A stretch of DNA of 64,000 bases, taken from the NCBI RefSeq assembly GCF_018613575.1, contig NZ_JAGGPX010000034.1, forward strand, positions 1 to 64,000. The letters are read 5' to 3'. The notes under the pieces were generated by a model. The model was not told the DNA's origin and made no database searches. It saw nothing but the letters and a program-made list of their open reading frames with translations. Of this stretch, positions 47,402 through 57,428 are shown piece by piece. How positions within the stretch are numbered: the stretch's first letter is position 1; every line of letters starts with the position of its first letter. This DNA comes from Planococcus sp. ISL-110. GTDB lineage: Bacteria; Bacillota; Bacilli; Bacillales_A; Planococcaceae. Made by a program: the position numbers and the translations under genes.

Positions 47402-47430
47402 AGTATAGCAGAGCAAAAATACGATGTCAA
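47402..47430 (-). promoter_or_regulatory. Promoter of rplJ-rplL
   Basis: The minus strand reads TTGACA (47425-47430), 17 bases, TATACT (47402-47407), immediately after the rplA stop. Confidence 0.88.
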
Positions 47431-47434
47431 TATC

Positions 47435-48133
47435 TTATTTAGCAACCACTTTTGATGGATCTACTTTAACAGCAGGCCCCATTGTAGTAGTGACGTTCAA
47501 CGATTTGATGTAAGTACCTTTAGCAGAAGATGGCTTCGCTTTTTGTACTACATCATAGATTGCTTCCAAGTTTTCAGCAAGTTTGCTGTCATCAAAAGAA
47601 ACTTTCCCAATTGGCGCATGGATGATACCCGTTTTATCTGCACGATATTCCACTTTACCAGCCTTGATTTCCTGAACAGCTTTTGTTACATCAAATGTAA
47701 CTGTGCCTGTTTTAGGGTTTGGCATTAAGCCTTTAGGTCCCAAAACGCGCCCAAGTTTACCAACTTCACCCATCATGTCAGGAGTTGCAACGATCACGTC
47801 GAAGTCAAACCATCCTTGTTGGATTTTTTCGATATATTCAGCGTCGCCTACGAAATCTGCGCCAGCTGCTTCAGCTTCTTTCAGTTTTTCGCCTTTAGCG
47901 AAAACCAATACGCTTTGAGTTTTACCAGTTCCGTTCGGAAGTACTACTGCCCCACGGATTTGCTGGTCGTTCTTACGCGTGTCAATTCCTAGACGGAAAG
48001 CCACTTCTACTGTAGCGTCAAAGTTCACTGTGCTTGCTTTTTTCGCAAGTTCGATTGCTTCTTTAGCTTCGTATAGTTTTGAACGGTCGATCAATTTTGC
48101 TGCATCTTGCAGCTTTTTGCCTGTTTTAGCCAT
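47435..48133 (-). CDS. rplA: 50S ribosomal protein L1 (uL1)
   Basis: L1 forms the mobile stalk that moves E-site tRNA. The ATG at 48131-48133, with AAGGAGG upstream, gives 232 residues; the 15 upstream codons run through the ribosome site. The two-domain protein has [22 protein letters not shown] near 120-140. Confidence 0.97.
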   Translation of the reverse strand: MAKTGKKLQDAAKLIDRSKLYEAKEAIELAKKASTVNFDATVEVAFRLGIDTRKNDQQIRGAVVLPNGTGKTQSVLVFAKGEKLKEAEAAGADFVGDAEYIEKIQQGWFDFDVIVATPDMMGEVGKLGRVLGPKGLMPNPKTGTVTFDVTKAVQEIKAGKVEYRADKTGIIHAPIGKVSFDDSKLAENLEAIYDVVQKAKPSSAKGTYIKSLNVTTTMGPAVKVDPSKVVAK

Positions 48134-48238
48134 TTTAAATGTCCTCCTTGTTGTGGTATAACGGAATGAACCTCCCACGATTAAAGGCTGCGCGGCTCAT
48201 GATGAACTGCGCAACCCATCCAAAAACAACTACTAGAA

Positions 48239-48664
48239 TTAGTCTTCGATTGTAATGCCCATACTGCGAGCAGTACCTTCAACCATCAACATTGCAGCTT
48301 CTACTGAAGCAGCATTTAGATCTGGCATTTTAGTTTCTGCAATTTCGCGAACTTTGTCGCGTTTCACAGTCGCTACTTTATTGCGGTTCGGTTCGCCTGA
48401 ACCTGATTCAATACCGGCTGCTACTTTTAATAGAACAGCTGCGGGTGGAGTTTTAGTAATGAATGTAAATGAACGATCTTCAAATACTGAAATCTCAACT
48501 GGAATGATCAGTCCTGCTTGATCTGCCGTACGCGCGTTGAACTCTTTACAGAAGCCCATGATGTTAACACCTGCTTGACCCAATGCTGGACCAACTGGTG
48601 GCGCTGGATTAGCTTTTGCTGCAGGTATCTGCAATTTTACAACTTTTACAACTTTTTTAGCCAC
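48239..48664 (-). CDS. rplK: 50S ribosomal protein L11 (uL11)
   Basis: L11 forms the GTPase-centre base with 23S helices 43/44 and activates RelA. The start is GTG at 48662-48664, with GGAGG 8 bases upstream, giving the usual 141 residues ([14 protein letters not shown]). It is followed by rplA with a 105-base gap. Confidence 0.97.
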   Translation of the reverse strand: MAKKVVKVVKLQIPAAKANPAPPVGPALGQAGVNIMGFCKEFNARTADQAGLIIPVEISVFEDRSFTFITKTPPAAVLLKVAAGIESGSGEPNRNKVATVKRDKVREIAETKMPDLNAASVEAAMLMVEGTARSMGITIED

Positions 48665-48792
48665 GAAACACACCTCCTTAAGTCCGTGATGTGGTAATAG
48701 GGTTTCCCCTCCCACTCAATATCTGTCTGTCAACGATGTTGATAGAATTAGCTAAATTGTACAGATTGTCCTATGACAGTCTGACCTATGAA

Positions 48793-48821
48793 ATAATACC
48801 ATTAATAATTCAGAATAGCAA
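48793..48821 (-). promoter_or_regulatory. Promoter of rplK-rplA
   Basis: The minus strand reads TTGCTA (48816-48821), 17 bases, TATTAT (48793-48798), with an extended TGG before the -10. It lies just after the nusG stop and is followed by a leader of about 120 bases. Confidence 0.65.
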
Positions 48822-48828
48822 GGGGGGT

Positions 48829-49362
48829 TTATACTTTTTGAACCTGCTCGAAATCCAGTTCCATTTTGGTTTCGCGGCCGAAGATATCAATCGACACTTT
48901 AACTTTGCCTTTTGTATCATCAATTTCTTCCACTTTCCCTTGGAAGTTGGCGAATGGCCCTTCCATCACTTCAACTGTATCGGCAACTGCAAAGTCGATA
49001 TCCATCTTGCGTTCTGTCATTCCCATTTGTTTCAGGATGAAATCAACTTCTTCATCTAGTAAAGGCGTCGGTTTTGCTCCCCCGCCCGATGAACCGATAA
49101 ATCCTGTAACACCTGGTGTATTTCGGACTACATACCAAGACTCATCTGTCATGATCAACTCAACTAGGACATATCCCGGGAATGTTTTGCGCATGACTGT
49201 GCGCTTCTTGCCATCTTTAAAATCCGTTTCTTCTTCTTCTGGAATGATGACGCGGAAGATAAGATCTTCCATACCCATTGTTTCAACACGCTTTTCCAGG
49301 TTTGCCTTCACTTTATTCTCATATCCGGAATACGTGTGGACTACATACCAATTTTTCTCCAT
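48829..49362 (-). CDS. nusG: Transcription termination/antitermination factor NusG
   Basis: NusG couples RNA polymerase to ribosome or Rho and, in Bacillus, causes pausing. The 177 residues have the NGN domain (NWYVVHTYSGYENKVKANL) and a C-terminal KOW domain near 130 (DTVEVMEGPFANFQGKVEEI). The only good Shine-Dalgarno (GGAGG, 49387-49391) is 24 bases from the ATG, with a hairpin between them. A terminator separates it from secE. Confidence 0.96.
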   Translation of the reverse strand: MEKNWYVVHTYSGYENKVKANLEKRVETMGMEDLIFRVIIPEEEETDFKDGKKRTVMRKTFPGYVLVELIMTDESWYVVRNTPGVTGFIGSSGGGAKPTPLLDEEVDFILKQMGMTERKMDIDFAVADTVEVMEGPFANFQGKVEEIDDTKGKVKVSIDIFGRETKMELDFEQVQKV

Positions 49363-49404
49363 AATCGTGCGGACTGAACGTCCATCCCTCCTTTTTTACC
49401 AAAT

Positions 49405-49440
49405 GAAAAAACCCGTTCTCATAGAATGACGGGCTATTTT
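49405..49440 (-). terminator. Terminator or attenuator between secE and nusG
   Basis: The minus strand reads AGCCCGTCATTCT, ATG, AGAACGGGT, then TTTTTT. It is a clear hairpin plus T run about 25 bases after the secE stop and about 45 bases before nusG. No separate nusG promoter is evident, so it probably sets the nusG level by partial termination. Confidence 0.75.
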
Positions 49441-49465
49441 TTATGCGTTATTCTTGTCGAATGAC

Positions 49466-49651
49466 TTATAGTGCTAAGAACCAACGGAATAATTCCGAGA
49501 TGCCTGCATCGACTACTGAGAAGAAGAGAGCCATGAAAATACAAGTAGAAAGAACAACGATTGTATACCGTGTTAATTCTTTTCGTTTCGGCCAGCTAAC
49601 TTTCCGCATTTCCGAAACGACATTTTTAAAGAAACCGCCAATGTTACCCAT
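49466..49651 (-). CDS. secE: Protein translocase subunit SecE
   Basis: SecE clamps SecY in the translocon. The 61-residue short form has the conserved amphipathic EMRKVSWPKRKEL segment near 14 and a single transmembrane helix near 28-50. Usual order rpmG-secE-nusG. Confidence 0.96.
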   Translation of the reverse strand: MGNIGGFFKNVVSEMRKVSWPKRKELTRYTIVVLSTCIFMALFFSVVDAGISELFRWFLAL

Positions 49652-49710
49652 TGTTTAAAAAACCTCCGAATTTCAAAATCACTCTATATCGTCCGGCATT
49701 CAGTTAAAAT

Positions 49711-49857
49711 TCATATCGTTTGTTTATGCACGGTATGCCCATTGCAATGAGCACAGAATTTTTTGAGTTCCAAACGTGTGCTGGATTCCGCTTTTTCAGG
49801 AACCGTATAATTGCGTGATGCACATTTCGAGCAGCTTAAAACAATTTTTTTAGCCAT
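49711..49857 (-). CDS. rpmG: 50S ribosomal protein L33 (bL33), zinc-binding type
   Basis: This 48-residue protein is encoded between sigH and secE. It reads MAKKIVLSCSKCASRNYTV and ends HTVHKQTI. CSKC and CAHC pairs form a zinc ribbon. Position and size correspond to the rpmG copy next to secE in B. subtilis. Confidence 0.9.
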   Translation of the reverse strand: MAKKIVLSCSKCASRNYTVPEKAESSTRLELKKFCAHCNGHTVHKQTI

Positions 49858-49926
49858 GTTATCACCTTATTCAAGTTTACAGCTTTTTCAAGGTTATCAC
49901 CTTAAAACAGACCTGTCAACCGCGCA

Positions 49927-50577
49927 TCAGGAGCTCGGCATCTCATTGATCTGCAAGTGGCGTTCCAGTTTTCGCTTGACCCGCTGCAACGCGTTATCAA
50001 TCGATTTCACATGGCGCTCAAGCTTTTCTGAAATTTCCTGATAGGATTGGCCGTCTAAATAGAGGGCCAGCACCTCACGCTCAAGTTCACTTAATACTTC
50101 GCCCATCTTCTCTTCCATGTACTGAAATTCTTCATTATGGATGATCAGGTCCTCCGGATCGTCTGCTCCATTTCCGGTCAGTACATCCATTAAGGTCCGG
50201 TCAGACTCTTCATCGTAAATCGGCTTGTCAAGAGATACATATGAATTCAATGGTATATGCTTTTGGCGTGTAGCCGTTTTAATGGCTGTGATAATTTGCC
50301 GTATAATGCATAATTCTGCAAATGCCCGGAAAGAAGACAATTTATCACTGCGGAAATCACGGATCGCCTTGTATAAGCCAATCATTCCTTCTTGAATGAT
50401 ATCTTCCTTATCGGCACCGATCAGAAAATACGACCGGGCTTTCATTCGAACAAAAGGCCTGAACTTTGTAATCAAAAAATCCAATGCTTCCGTGTTGCCA
50501 CTGTGGACTAAACTGACAAGTTCCTCATCTGTCAGGTCGGTGAATCGTTGGGGCTGAACTTGCTCATGATTTTCCAC
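49927..50577 (-). CDS. sigH: RNA polymerase sigma factor SigH
   Basis: The 216-residue sigma-70 family protein has region 2 (GADKEDIIQEGMIGLYKAIRDF near 52-75) and region 4 (LSELEREVLALYLDGQSYQEI near 165). SigH governs the transition state and early sporulation in B. subtilis and competence in other Gram-positives. The start is GTG at 50575-50577, with GGAGG 8 bases upstream. It lies after rae1 with its own promoter. Confidence 0.93.
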   Translation of the reverse strand: MENHEQVQPQRFTDLTDEELVSLVHSGNTEALDFLITKFRPFVRMKARSYFLIGADKEDIIQEGMIGLYKAIRDFRSDKLSSFRAFAELCIIRQIITAIKTATRQKHIPLNSYVSLDKPIYDEESDRTLMDVLTGNGADDPEDLIIHNEEFQYMEEKMGEVLSELEREVLALYLDGQSYQEISEKLERHVKSIDNALQRVKRKLERHLQINEMPSS

Positions 50578-50614
50578 GGGTGATCCCTCCGATTGCGTGA
50601 GCCTCGATATGTTC

Positions 50615-50644
50615 AGTATACAGGAAGAAAAAAATGAGCGTCAA
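50615..50644 (-). promoter_or_regulatory. Promoter of sigH
   Basis: The minus strand reads TTGACG (50639-50644), 18 bases, TATACT (50615-50620), beginning at the rae1 stop. The spacer is T-rich. Confidence 0.7.
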
Positions 50645-50648
50645 CCGT

Positions 50649-51158
50649 TCATTTCAAGCCTCTTCGCCATTTTTCGAAAATTTCCGCTACTTCGCCGGAC
50701 AGCGGTATTTTTGAAATCCCGCGCTGCTCTTGGATTTCTTTTACTTTTTTAGTGATGTTCTCCTGTATTTCAATCATTTCAACTTCCAGTTCGCGCGCCG
50801 AAATTCGCAAAGCTCCTTTGCCGAAAATAACCCATTGCTCCGTTAAATCCGAAGTAGCTACATAAACCTGGTCGCGGCGATTGTTTAAAATAGCCACCAG
50901 TTTTTCAATACGTTCATCTGCCGTTTCGCTTTCTTTTGTGAAAATGACTTCAACATCGTGGTGCAGATTCTTGGCTTCGATACCCGGAACAAGATGGGCA
51001 TCAAATACAATGATGACACGCCACCCCTTATAACTCCGGTATTCAGCCATCCGCTCTATAAGACGGTCCCTGGCATTTGCCAACTTATCTTTTTTCAATC
51101 CCTGCAGTTCCACCCAGTCACCAATGATATTGTATCCATCAACCAGCAGAATATTCAT
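50649..51158 (-). CDS. rae1: Ribosome-dependent mRNA endonuclease Rae1 (NYN/PIN domain)
   Basis: The 169-residue protein opens ILLVDGYNIIGDW with the NYN/PIN catalytic aspartate, has FDAH near 53 and the TSDLTEQW segment near 105, matching B. subtilis Rae1 (YacP), which cuts mRNA in the ribosomal A site. It follows rlmB by 4 bases. Confidence 0.9.
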   Translation of the reverse strand: MNILLVDGYNIIGDWVELQGLKKDKLANARDRLIERMAEYRSYKGWRVIIVFDAHLVPGIEAKNLHHDVEVIFTKESETADERIEKLVAILNNRRDQVYVATSDLTEQWVIFGKGALRISARELEVEMIEIQENITKKVKEIQEQRGISKIPLSGEVAEIFEKWRRGLK

Positions 51159-51162
51159 GTCA

Positions 51163-51918
51163 TTAAACCATTGGATGGCGCTTTCTGTAAACTTCGTACA
51201 TCAATAGGCTCGCTGCCACTGAAGCATTTAGAGAAGTGACATGGCCGACCATCGGCAATTGATACAGAAAATCACATTTGTCACGCAAAATCCGGCTCAT
51301 TCCTTTGCCTTCGCTGCCGATGATGACAGCCAGCGGCAGCGCGGCATCCATTCTGCGATAATCGACCGACTCTTTGGCATCTGTACCAGCAATCCAAAGA
51401 CCACGTTTTTTCAACTCGTCCACGGTCTGCGACAAATTATTGATGCGCACGACGGGTACGTGCTCAATCGCACCTGTCGAAGCCTTTGCCACCACACCAG
51501 TCAGACCAACAGCACGGCGCTTTGGAATAATCAAACCATGAACACCGATTGCGTCGGCCGTTCGCATGATCGAGCCCAGATTGTGCGGATCTTCCAACTC
51601 ATCTAAGATCAGGAAAAAAGGATCTTCATTTTTTGCTGCGGCCGCCTCAAACAAATCATCCAGGTTTGCGTAATTATAGGCGGCTACTGCCGCTGCGATG
51701 CCTTGGTGATTGGTATCCGTCAGCCCGTCAATTTTCTTTTTTGGTACCGACTGAACAATGACGCCTTTGTCTTTTGCCAGTTGCAGCAATTCGGTGATGC
51801 CTTTTTTCTGGACGCCTTCTGCAATCCAGATTTTATTGATGTCCCGGTCTGCACGCAGCGCTTCCAGTACAGGGTTCTTGCCTCCGATTATCTCCGGTGC
51901 CAACTCTTCTTCAGTCAT
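51163..51918 (-). CDS. rlmB: 23S rRNA (guanosine-2'-O-)-methyltransferase RlmB
   Basis: This 251-residue SpoU/TrmH-family protein has an N-terminal L30e-like substrate-binding domain ([12 protein letters not shown] near 12) and the knotted SAM domain with [13 protein letters not shown] near 113, [10 protein letters not shown] near 200 and [14 protein letters not shown] near 230. RlmB methylates G2251 in E. coli; the B. subtilis homologue is yacO. It overlaps mrnC by 4 bases. Confidence 0.92.
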   Translation of the reverse strand: MTEEELAPEIIGGKNPVLEALRADRDINKIWIAEGVQKKGITELLQLAKDKGVIVQSVPKKKIDGLTDTNHQGIAAAVAAYNYANLDDLFEAAAAKNEDPFFLILDELEDPHNLGSIMRTADAIGVHGLIIPKRRAVGLTGVVAKASTGAIEHVPVVRINNLSQTVDELKKRGLWIAGTDAKESVDYRRMDAALPLAVIIGSEGKGMSRILRDKCDFLYQLPMVGHVTSLNASVAASLLMYEVYRKRHPMV

Positions 51919-52334
51919 TTCAATACGCCTCCCAGCTCTTCAACAATCTCAATCGCATAGGAAATGATTTCGTCCACACGCGCTTGTTCTTCTTTTAAAT
52001 ATAGCCAGCCCAACACCGCTTCAAAGGCGGTACTAAAATTATAGGTCTGTACATCAGTATTTTTTGGAACAGATCCGGACTTGGCGTTGCGTCCCCGTCT
52101 CATAATCGCCAATTCTGCTTCTGTCAGAAAATTTTCTTCTGTCAGCCGTTTCAGAACCATCGCCTGCGCTTTCGCAGAAACAAAAGTAGTTGACTGGCGG
52201 TGGAGGATGTTCGGTTTGGCGCGGCCTGAACGCAATAAATGCTCGCGGATGGACTGCTCGTAAACGGCATCCCCCATATAGGCAAGAGCCAATGCGTTCA
52301 GTTGGTCTACATCATTTTTTCGTAAAACGTTCAA
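51915..52334 (-). CDS. mrnC: Mini-ribonuclease III (MrnC)
   Basis: MrnC matures the 23S rRNA ends. The 139-residue protein is an RNase III catalytic domain without a dsRNA-binding domain; [19 protein letters not shown] near 16 and [14 protein letters not shown] near 105 carry the acidic active-site residues. The TTG start at 52332-52334 has GAGGG 7 bases upstream, 4 bases after the cysS stop. Confidence 0.92.
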   Translation of the reverse strand: MNVLRKNDVDQLNALALAYMGDAVYEQSIREHLLRSGRAKPNILHRQSTTFVSAKAQAMVLKRLTEENFLTEAELAIMRRGRNAKSGSVPKNTDVQTYNFSTAFEAVLGWLYLKEEQARVDEIISYAIEIVEELGGVLK

Positions 52335-52338
52335 TATA

Positions 52339-53739
52339 TTACCCTCGCTTCCAGCGTGTACCTTGTGCCGTATCTTCTAAGATGATATTTTTCTCTTTGA
52401 ATAAATCACGAATTTCATCAGCACGTGCAAAATCGCGGTTTTTGCGAGCTTCAATACGCTCCGCCATCAAAGCTTCGACTTCATCGTCCAGCAGCTCTTC
52501 TTGCTGGCTGAATGGCACGCCTAAAACACCAGCTAATTCATCGAACACGGCAATAAAAGTCTCCAACACCGTTGTCGCAGTTTGTTTTTCCAATAAATAC
52601 ATATTGGACAGACGCGATAAGTCAAACAAGCTTGAAATCGCATTCGCTGTATTGAAGTCATCATCCATTGTTTCAATAAATGCTGTTTTAATGACTTCGA
52701 TTTTATTGATCCAAATATCGGAATGATCGCCCAGATCTGCTGAAGTCCCTAAACGGTGCTTCAAGTTGCCATAAGCCGTACGCAAGCGCTCCAGTCCGGC
52801 GACGGCATCTTCCACCAATTGCTGCGAATAGTTAATCGGGTGGCGATAATGGACAGACAGCATGAAGAAACGCAGCACCTGCGGGTCCATTTCCTTCAAT
52901 ATGTCGTGCACCAGCACAAAGTTATTCAGAGACTTCGACATTTTTTCGTTATCGATATTAATATACCCATTATGCATCCAATAACGCGCAAAAGGTTTGC
53001 CAGTTAATGCTTCGGATTGGGCAATTTCGTTTTCGTGATGTGGGAAAGTCAAGTCCTGTCCACCTGCGTGGATATCAATGGTATCGCCCAAATGCTCGCG
53101 TGCCATAACTGAGCATTCAATATGCCAGCCCGGACGCCCTTTGCCCCATGGGCTATCCCACGAAATTTCTTTCGGCTTCGCTGTTTTCCACAAAACGAAA
53201 TCCAGCTCATCTTCTTTCTTATAGCCAGTTTCAATGCGTGCTCCAATTTTCAATTCATCAACCGACTGATGAGACAGCTTGCCGTAGCCTTCAAATTTAC
53301 GGGTTCGGTAATAGACATCTCCTTGAGATTCATAGGCATAGCCTTTTTCAATCAACGCTACGATAAACTCGATGATTTGTGCCATATGATCTGTAACGCG
53401 TGGATGGACATCCGCTTCTGCGCAGCCCAGCGCTTTCGTATCTTCAAAATAAGCAGCGATAAAACGCTCTGCAATTTCCGGAACTTCCTGGCCCAGTTCA
53501 TTGGCCGCTTTGATTAATTTATCGTCGACATCCGTAAAGTTCGATACATACTTCACATCATAACCCCGGTATTCCAAGTGGCGGCGCACTGTATCGTAGA
53601 CGATCACAGGGCGCGCGTTGCCGATGTGGATGTAATTATAGACGGTCGGTCCGCAGACGTACATTTTCACTTTTCCTTCTTCTAAAGGAATAAATGCTTC
53701 TTTTTGCCGTGACAATGAATTAAAAATCTGGATACTCAT
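52339..53739 (-). CDS. cysS: Cysteinyl-tRNA synthetase
   Basis: This class I synthetase (466 residues) has [16 protein letters not shown] near 28 (zinc Cys and HIGH motif), the zinc-ligand region [13 protein letters not shown] near 203 and KMSKSLNN near 266. It overlaps the cysE stop by 4 bases and shares the Cys T-box leader, which couples tRNA charging to cysteine supply. Confidence 0.97.
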   Translation of the reverse strand: MSIQIFNSLSRQKEAFIPLEEGKVKMYVCGPTVYNYIHIGNARPVIVYDTVRRHLEYRGYDVKYVSNFTDVDDKLIKAANELGQEVPEIAERFIAAYFEDTKALGCAEADVHPRVTDHMAQIIEFIVALIEKGYAYESQGDVYYRTRKFEGYGKLSHQSVDELKIGARIETGYKKEDELDFVLWKTAKPKEISWDSPWGKGRPGWHIECSVMAREHLGDTIDIHAGGQDLTFPHHENEIAQSEALTGKPFARYWMHNGYINIDNEKMSKSLNNFVLVHDILKEMDPQVLRFFMLSVHYRHPINYSQQLVEDAVAGLERLRTAYGNLKHRLGTSADLGDHSDIWINKIEVIKTAFIETMDDDFNTANAISSLFDLSRLSNMYLLEKQTATTVLETFIAVFDELAGVLGVPFSQQEELLDDEVEALMAERIEARKNRDFARADEIRDLFKEKNIILEDTAQGTRWKRG

Positions 53740-54398
53740 AAACGTTGCCCTTCTTCCTGCCTGGCTTTTTTTAATTCGTCAATTTCATTTTGCAATCTGG
53801 CAATCTTCATTTCCATGCCATCGCATTTATCCATAACGGGATCCGGCATATTCTGATGATTTAAATCCGGTTTTACCTTCACGCCATTTTGAATAACCAC
53901 TTTCCCTGGAATTCCGACTACCGTTGAATTCATCGGTACGTTCTTCAAGACAACCGATCCCGCTCCAACTTTGGAGTTGGCTCCGATCACGATAGAACCT
54001 AAAACTTTAGCGCCAGTCGCAACCAAAACATTATCTTCCAATGTTGGATGGCGTTTTCCCCGTTCTTTCCCGGTGCCACCCAATGTTACACCTTGATACA
54101 ACGTGACGTTGTCGCCAATTTCACAGGTCTCCCCAATAACAACACCCATTCCATGGTCAATAAAGAAGCGGCGGCCAATGACAGCCCCTGGATGAATTTC
54201 GATTCCCGTAAAAAAGCGGCTGATCTGTGAAATGACCCGGGCAATGAAAAATAATTTGTTCTTAAAAAAGAAATGTGCCAAACGATGTGCCCAGATGGCA
54301 TGCAGACCGGAATAGGTTAAGATTACTTCTAAATAATTACGTGCTGCCGGATCCTGTTCGAAAATGACATCAACATCATCTTTCAATAATTTAAACAT
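53736..54398 (-). CDS. cysE: Serine O-acetyltransferase
   Basis: CysE makes O-acetylserine, the committed step of cysteine synthesis. The 220-residue trimeric left-handed beta-helix protein has hexapeptide repeats from about 60 to 165, including [20 protein letters not shown] and [15 protein letters not shown] with the catalytic His. A coiled C-terminal tail ([16 protein letters not shown]) follows. First gene after the T-box. Confidence 0.96.
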   Translation of the reverse strand: MFKLLKDDVDVIFEQDPAARNYLEVILTYSGLHAIWAHRLAHFFFKNKLFFIARVISQISRFFTGIEIHPGAVIGRRFFIDHGMGVVIGETCEIGDNVTLYQGVTLGGTGKERGKRHPTLEDNVLVATGAKVLGSIVIGANSKVGAGSVVLKNVPMNSTVVGIPGKVVIQNGVKVKPDLNHQNMPDPVMDKCDGMEMKIARLQNEIDELKKARQEEGQRL

Positions 54399-54413
54399 CT
54401 CTCTCGCTCCCTT

Positions 54414-54682
54414 TCTGCTCCAAAATAAAAAGCGCCCCTGTCATGTAAATGACAGAGACGCATAGTTGCGCGGTTCCACTCTGATTAAAAGGACAATATA
54501 CTTCCTTTTCTCTCGAAGGCCCGTAACGCAGGCAAGACGTCTGGTCTACTTGATTCGACTCAGCACTCGGAGAGGCATTTCGATGCAACAGCGGCCCGGA
54601 TCCCTTTCAGCCGGTGGGGACCTTCTCTAAAGAGCGTGCTGCATGTACTTCTTCCCGTCAACGTTTTTATTAATGGTAAATT
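54414..54682 (-). ncRNA. T-box riboswitch leader of cysE-cysS (Cys specifier)
   Basis: The leader has T-box sequence AGAGTGGAACCGCG (complement of 54469-54482), terminator stem GCGTCTCTGTCAT...ATGACAGGGGCGC with TTTTTATTTT (54422-54464), and specifier TGC (54575-54577) within GAAATGCCTCTCCGAG, nine bases before the GAG. Uncharged tRNA-Cys should induce cysE-cysS. Confidence 0.92.
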
Positions 54683-54683
54683 C

Positions 54684-54711
54684 ATTCTACACCGTTAGCG
54701 CAATAAGTCAA
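54684..54711 (-). promoter_or_regulatory. Promoter of the cysE T-box operon
   Basis: The minus strand reads TTGACT (54706-54711), 16 bases, TAGAAT (54684-54689), 2 bases after the gltX stop. Confidence 0.65.
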
Positions 54712-54713
54712 TG

Positions 54714-56177
54714 TTACGCACTCGCATACTTGGAAACGCGGGCAATGGCTTTGTCTTTCCCTAATAAAGAAATAGAGTCCGGCAATTCAGGTCCGTGCAT
54801 TTGTCCGGTAATGACTACACGGATTGGCATGAACAGATTTTTGCCTTTATGGCCCGTTGATTTCTGGACTGCTTTGATTGCTGCTTTGATTTCAGCCGGC
54901 TCAAAGTTCTCTAAGGCAGCCAACTGTTCTTTAAATGCCGTCATCACTTCTGGAACTTGCTCAGCAGCCAAAATCTCTTTCTCAGCTTCTCCATAAGTCA
55001 AATCCTCAGTGAAGAACTGCTCGGAAAGTTCGGTGATTTCTGCACCATAGCTCATTTGATCGTGATACAAAGCAACCAGCTTATTTGCCCATTCCGCTTG
55101 ATCAGGCGTCATTTCTTCTGGCAATCTGCCTGCTTTTTGCAGATGGGGAAGAGACAGCTTCACCACTTCTTCAAGCGGCAATTGCTTGATATACTGGTTG
55201 TTCATCCACATTAATTTCTGCTTATCAAACATCGATGGCGATTTAGACAGGCGCTCGACATCGAAAATGCGGATAAATTCTTCTTTCGAGAAGATTTCTT
55301 CTTCACCTTCCGGAGACCAGCCCAGAAGCGCAAAGAAATTAAACAAAGCTTCCGGAATATAGCCCAGATCCTTGTACTGTGAAATAAACTGCAGAATCGA
55401 CTCATCACGCTTCGATAATTTCTTTCGGTCTTCATTTATGATCAACGTCATATGGCCATAGCCTGGATATTCCCAGCCAAACGCATCGTAGATCATCATT
55501 TGTCTTGGTGTGTTTGATAGATGTTCTTCCCCCCGGAACACGTGAGAAATCTTCATCAAATGATCATCGATGACAACAGCAAAATTATAAGTCGGGATGC
55601 CATTGGTCTTGACCATTACCCAATCGCCGACATCTTTTGATTCGAATGAAATCGGACCGCGCACTAAATCATTGAACTCATAAGTAACGCCAGCAGGAAC
55701 TTTCGCACGAATGGTGAACGGTTTGTCTGCAGCTTCTTTTTCAGCGACTTCTTCAACCGTTAAATTGCGGCAAGTGCCACTGTACTGAGGAGCTGCGATA
55801 CCGGATGCCTTTTGGGCATCACGTTCTGTTTCCAGATCTTCAGCTGTACAAAAACATTTATAGGCCATTCCTTTTTCAAGCATTTTCTCAGAGTGCTCTT
55901 TATAGGTGTCCAAACGCTCCATTTGACGGTAAGGACCGTAATCTCCGCCGATATCCACCGATTCGTCGTGCTCGATGCCCAGCCATTTCAAATTATCCAA
56001 CTGGGACATGACGCCAGTCTCAATATTACGGGCCGTGTCTGTATCTTCAATGCGAACGATGAATTTCCCGTTATTGTGGCGAGCATATAAATAATTGAAT
56101 AATGCTGTACGGGCGCCGCCAATGTGCAGATGGCCTGTCGGGCTTGGCGCATAACGTACGCGTACTTCTTGTGTCAT
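54714..56177 (-). CDS. gltX: Glutamyl-tRNA synthetase
   Basis: This 487-residue class I synthetase has [20 protein letters not shown] at the N terminus (HIGH motif), cysteine CRN/CTAED segment near 110-140 and KLSKRDES near 255. Bacillales GltX is normally non-discriminating and also charges tRNA-Gln. AGGAGG precedes the ATG; 42 bases after ispF. Confidence 0.97.
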   Translation of the reverse strand: MTQEVRVRYAPSPTGHLHIGGARTALFNYLYARHNNGKFIVRIEDTDTARNIETGVMSQLDNLKWLGIEHDESVDIGGDYGPYRQMERLDTYKEHSEKMLEKGMAYKCFCTAEDLETERDAQKASGIAAPQYSGTCRNLTVEEVAEKEAADKPFTIRAKVPAGVTYEFNDLVRGPISFESKDVGDWVMVKTNGIPTYNFAVVIDDHLMKISHVFRGEEHLSNTPRQMMIYDAFGWEYPGYGHMTLIINEDRKKLSKRDESILQFISQYKDLGYIPEALFNFFALLGWSPEGEEEIFSKEEFIRIFDVERLSKSPSMFDKQKLMWMNNQYIKQLPLEEVVKLSLPHLQKAGRLPEEMTPDQAEWANKLVALYHDQMSYGAEITELSEQFFTEDLTYGEAEKEILAAEQVPEVMTAFKEQLAALENFEPAEIKAAIKAVQKSTGHKGKNLFMPIRVVITGQMHGPELPDSISLLGKDKAIARVSKYASA

Positions 56178-56219
56178 TTAATTTCCTCCTAAATTTTCGT
56201 ATATCCTTCTTTTATTCTA

Positions 56220-56720
56220 TCACTCTGGGACATCGAGCGAAACCGGACGCTTGTTCAGTAAAATCACCGCTAATGCAGCAATTCCCTCTTCACGCCCCGT
56301 AAATCCAAGGTGCTCGGAAGTCGTCGCCTTGACGTTGACCTGTGAAATATCAGCTTCCAGTAAGCCCGCGATCGATTCGCGCATTTGTTCAATATAAGGT
56401 GCCAATTTCGGCTTCTGGGCAATGACCGTGCAATCAACATTGCCGAGCTCATAACCTTGTTCTTTGACATATTTCCAAATATGCGTCAGTAATTTCCGGG
56501 AATCGGCATCCTTGAATTCAGGATCTGTATCCGGAAAATGTTTGCCAATGTCCCCTCCGCCAATCGCACCAAGCGCAGCGTCCGTAATGGTATGCAATAG
56601 AACATCCGCGTCTGAGTGACCAAGCAGTCCTCTATCGTGCTCAATTTCAACGCCGCCCAATATGAAAGGTCTTCCTTCTGCCAACTGGTGTACATCATAA
56701 CCTTGTCCAATTCGAATCAT
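56220..56720 (-). CDS. ispF: 2-C-methyl-D-erythritol 2,4-cyclodiphosphate synthase
   Basis: IspF forms the cyclic diphosphate of the MEP isoprenoid route. The 166 residues have the zinc ligands in GQGYDVHQL near 5-12, [11 protein letters not shown] near 34, and the [17 protein letters not shown] loop near 133. It overlaps ispD by 4 bases. The C-terminal extension RPVSLDVPE makes it slightly longer than usual. Confidence 0.96.
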   Translation of the reverse strand: MIRIGQGYDVHQLAEGRPFILGGVEIEHDRGLLGHSDADVLLHTITDAALGAIGGGDIGKHFPDTDPEFKDADSRKLLTHIWKYVKEQGYELGNVDCTVIAQKPKLAPYIEQMRESIAGLLEADISQVNVKATTSEHLGFTGREEGIAALAVILLNKRPVSLDVPE

Positions 56721-57412
56721 TTCTGTTCCTCCTGTAGTCGACTCTCCAGGATAGCTCTCCCGTAGATCAAGTCATCCGGCGTCGTCATTTTGATATTTTC
56801 ATATGTACTTTCAACAATAGCCACGGGATAATTCAAGCGCTCAACGAGCATCGCTTCGTCTGTCCCCATAAAACCATCATTGTGGGCTGTTCGCGCTGCC
56901 TTCAAGATCAATGAATATCGGAAAGCCTGGGGCGTCTGGATCATCCACAAATGACTGCGGTCCACCGTTTCTGAAATGACACCATTTTCCGCTTTTTTGA
57001 TGGTGTCTTTGACCGGTACACCGGCAATAGCTGCCCCTGATGCCTGCGCGGTTTCCACCAATCGCTCAATAACTTCCTTGTCAATAAAAGGCCGTGCCGC
57101 ATCGTGAACCAAAACAATGCCACAAGGTGGAATCGCTTCAAGGCAGGCCCTGACACTATCCTGTCTTTCGGTTCCCCCTGCAGCGTAACCCTGTACTTTT
57201 GTAATATTATAGCGTATTACATATTCTTCGATCAGTTCCCGCTCTTGCTCTTTTACCGCCAACCAAATCGCATCGCAATTTGGATCCCGTTGAAAAACCT
57301 CCAGCGTATAAAGGAATATCGGTTTGCCGGAAAGCTCGAGCAACAATTTGTTTTTATCTGCTTTCATTCGTTTCCCGCTGCCAGCAGCAGGCAAGACGAC
57401 TGTATAGTTCAT
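56717..57412 (-). CDS. ispD: 2-C-methyl-D-erythritol 4-phosphate cytidylyltransferase
   Basis: IspD attaches CMP to methylerythritol phosphate. The ATG at 57410-57412 after AAAGGATG gives 231 residues; the longer upstream frame is rejected. [15 protein letters not shown] near 8 is the CTP loop and [10 protein letters not shown] near 100 the signature. Confidence 0.95.
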   Translation of the reverse strand: MNYTVVLPAAGSGKRMKADKNKLLLELSGKPIFLYTLEVFQRDPNCDAIWLAVKEQERELIEEYVIRYNITKVQGYAAGGTERQDSVRACLEAIPPCGIVLVHDAARPFIDKEVIERLVETAQASGAAIAGVPVKDTIKKAENGVISETVDRSHLWMIQTPQAFRYSLILKAARTAHNDGFMGTDEAMLVERLNYPVAIVESTYENIKMTTPDDLIYGRAILESRLQEEQK

Positions 57413-57428
57413 TGGATAACATCCTTTA

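Noticed and set aside
46170-47434. An extended L10 protein beginning in the leader
   Set aside because: The extra 38 codons coincide with the known L10 leader structure and attenuator, and the ATG at 47210-47212 has the AGGAGG.
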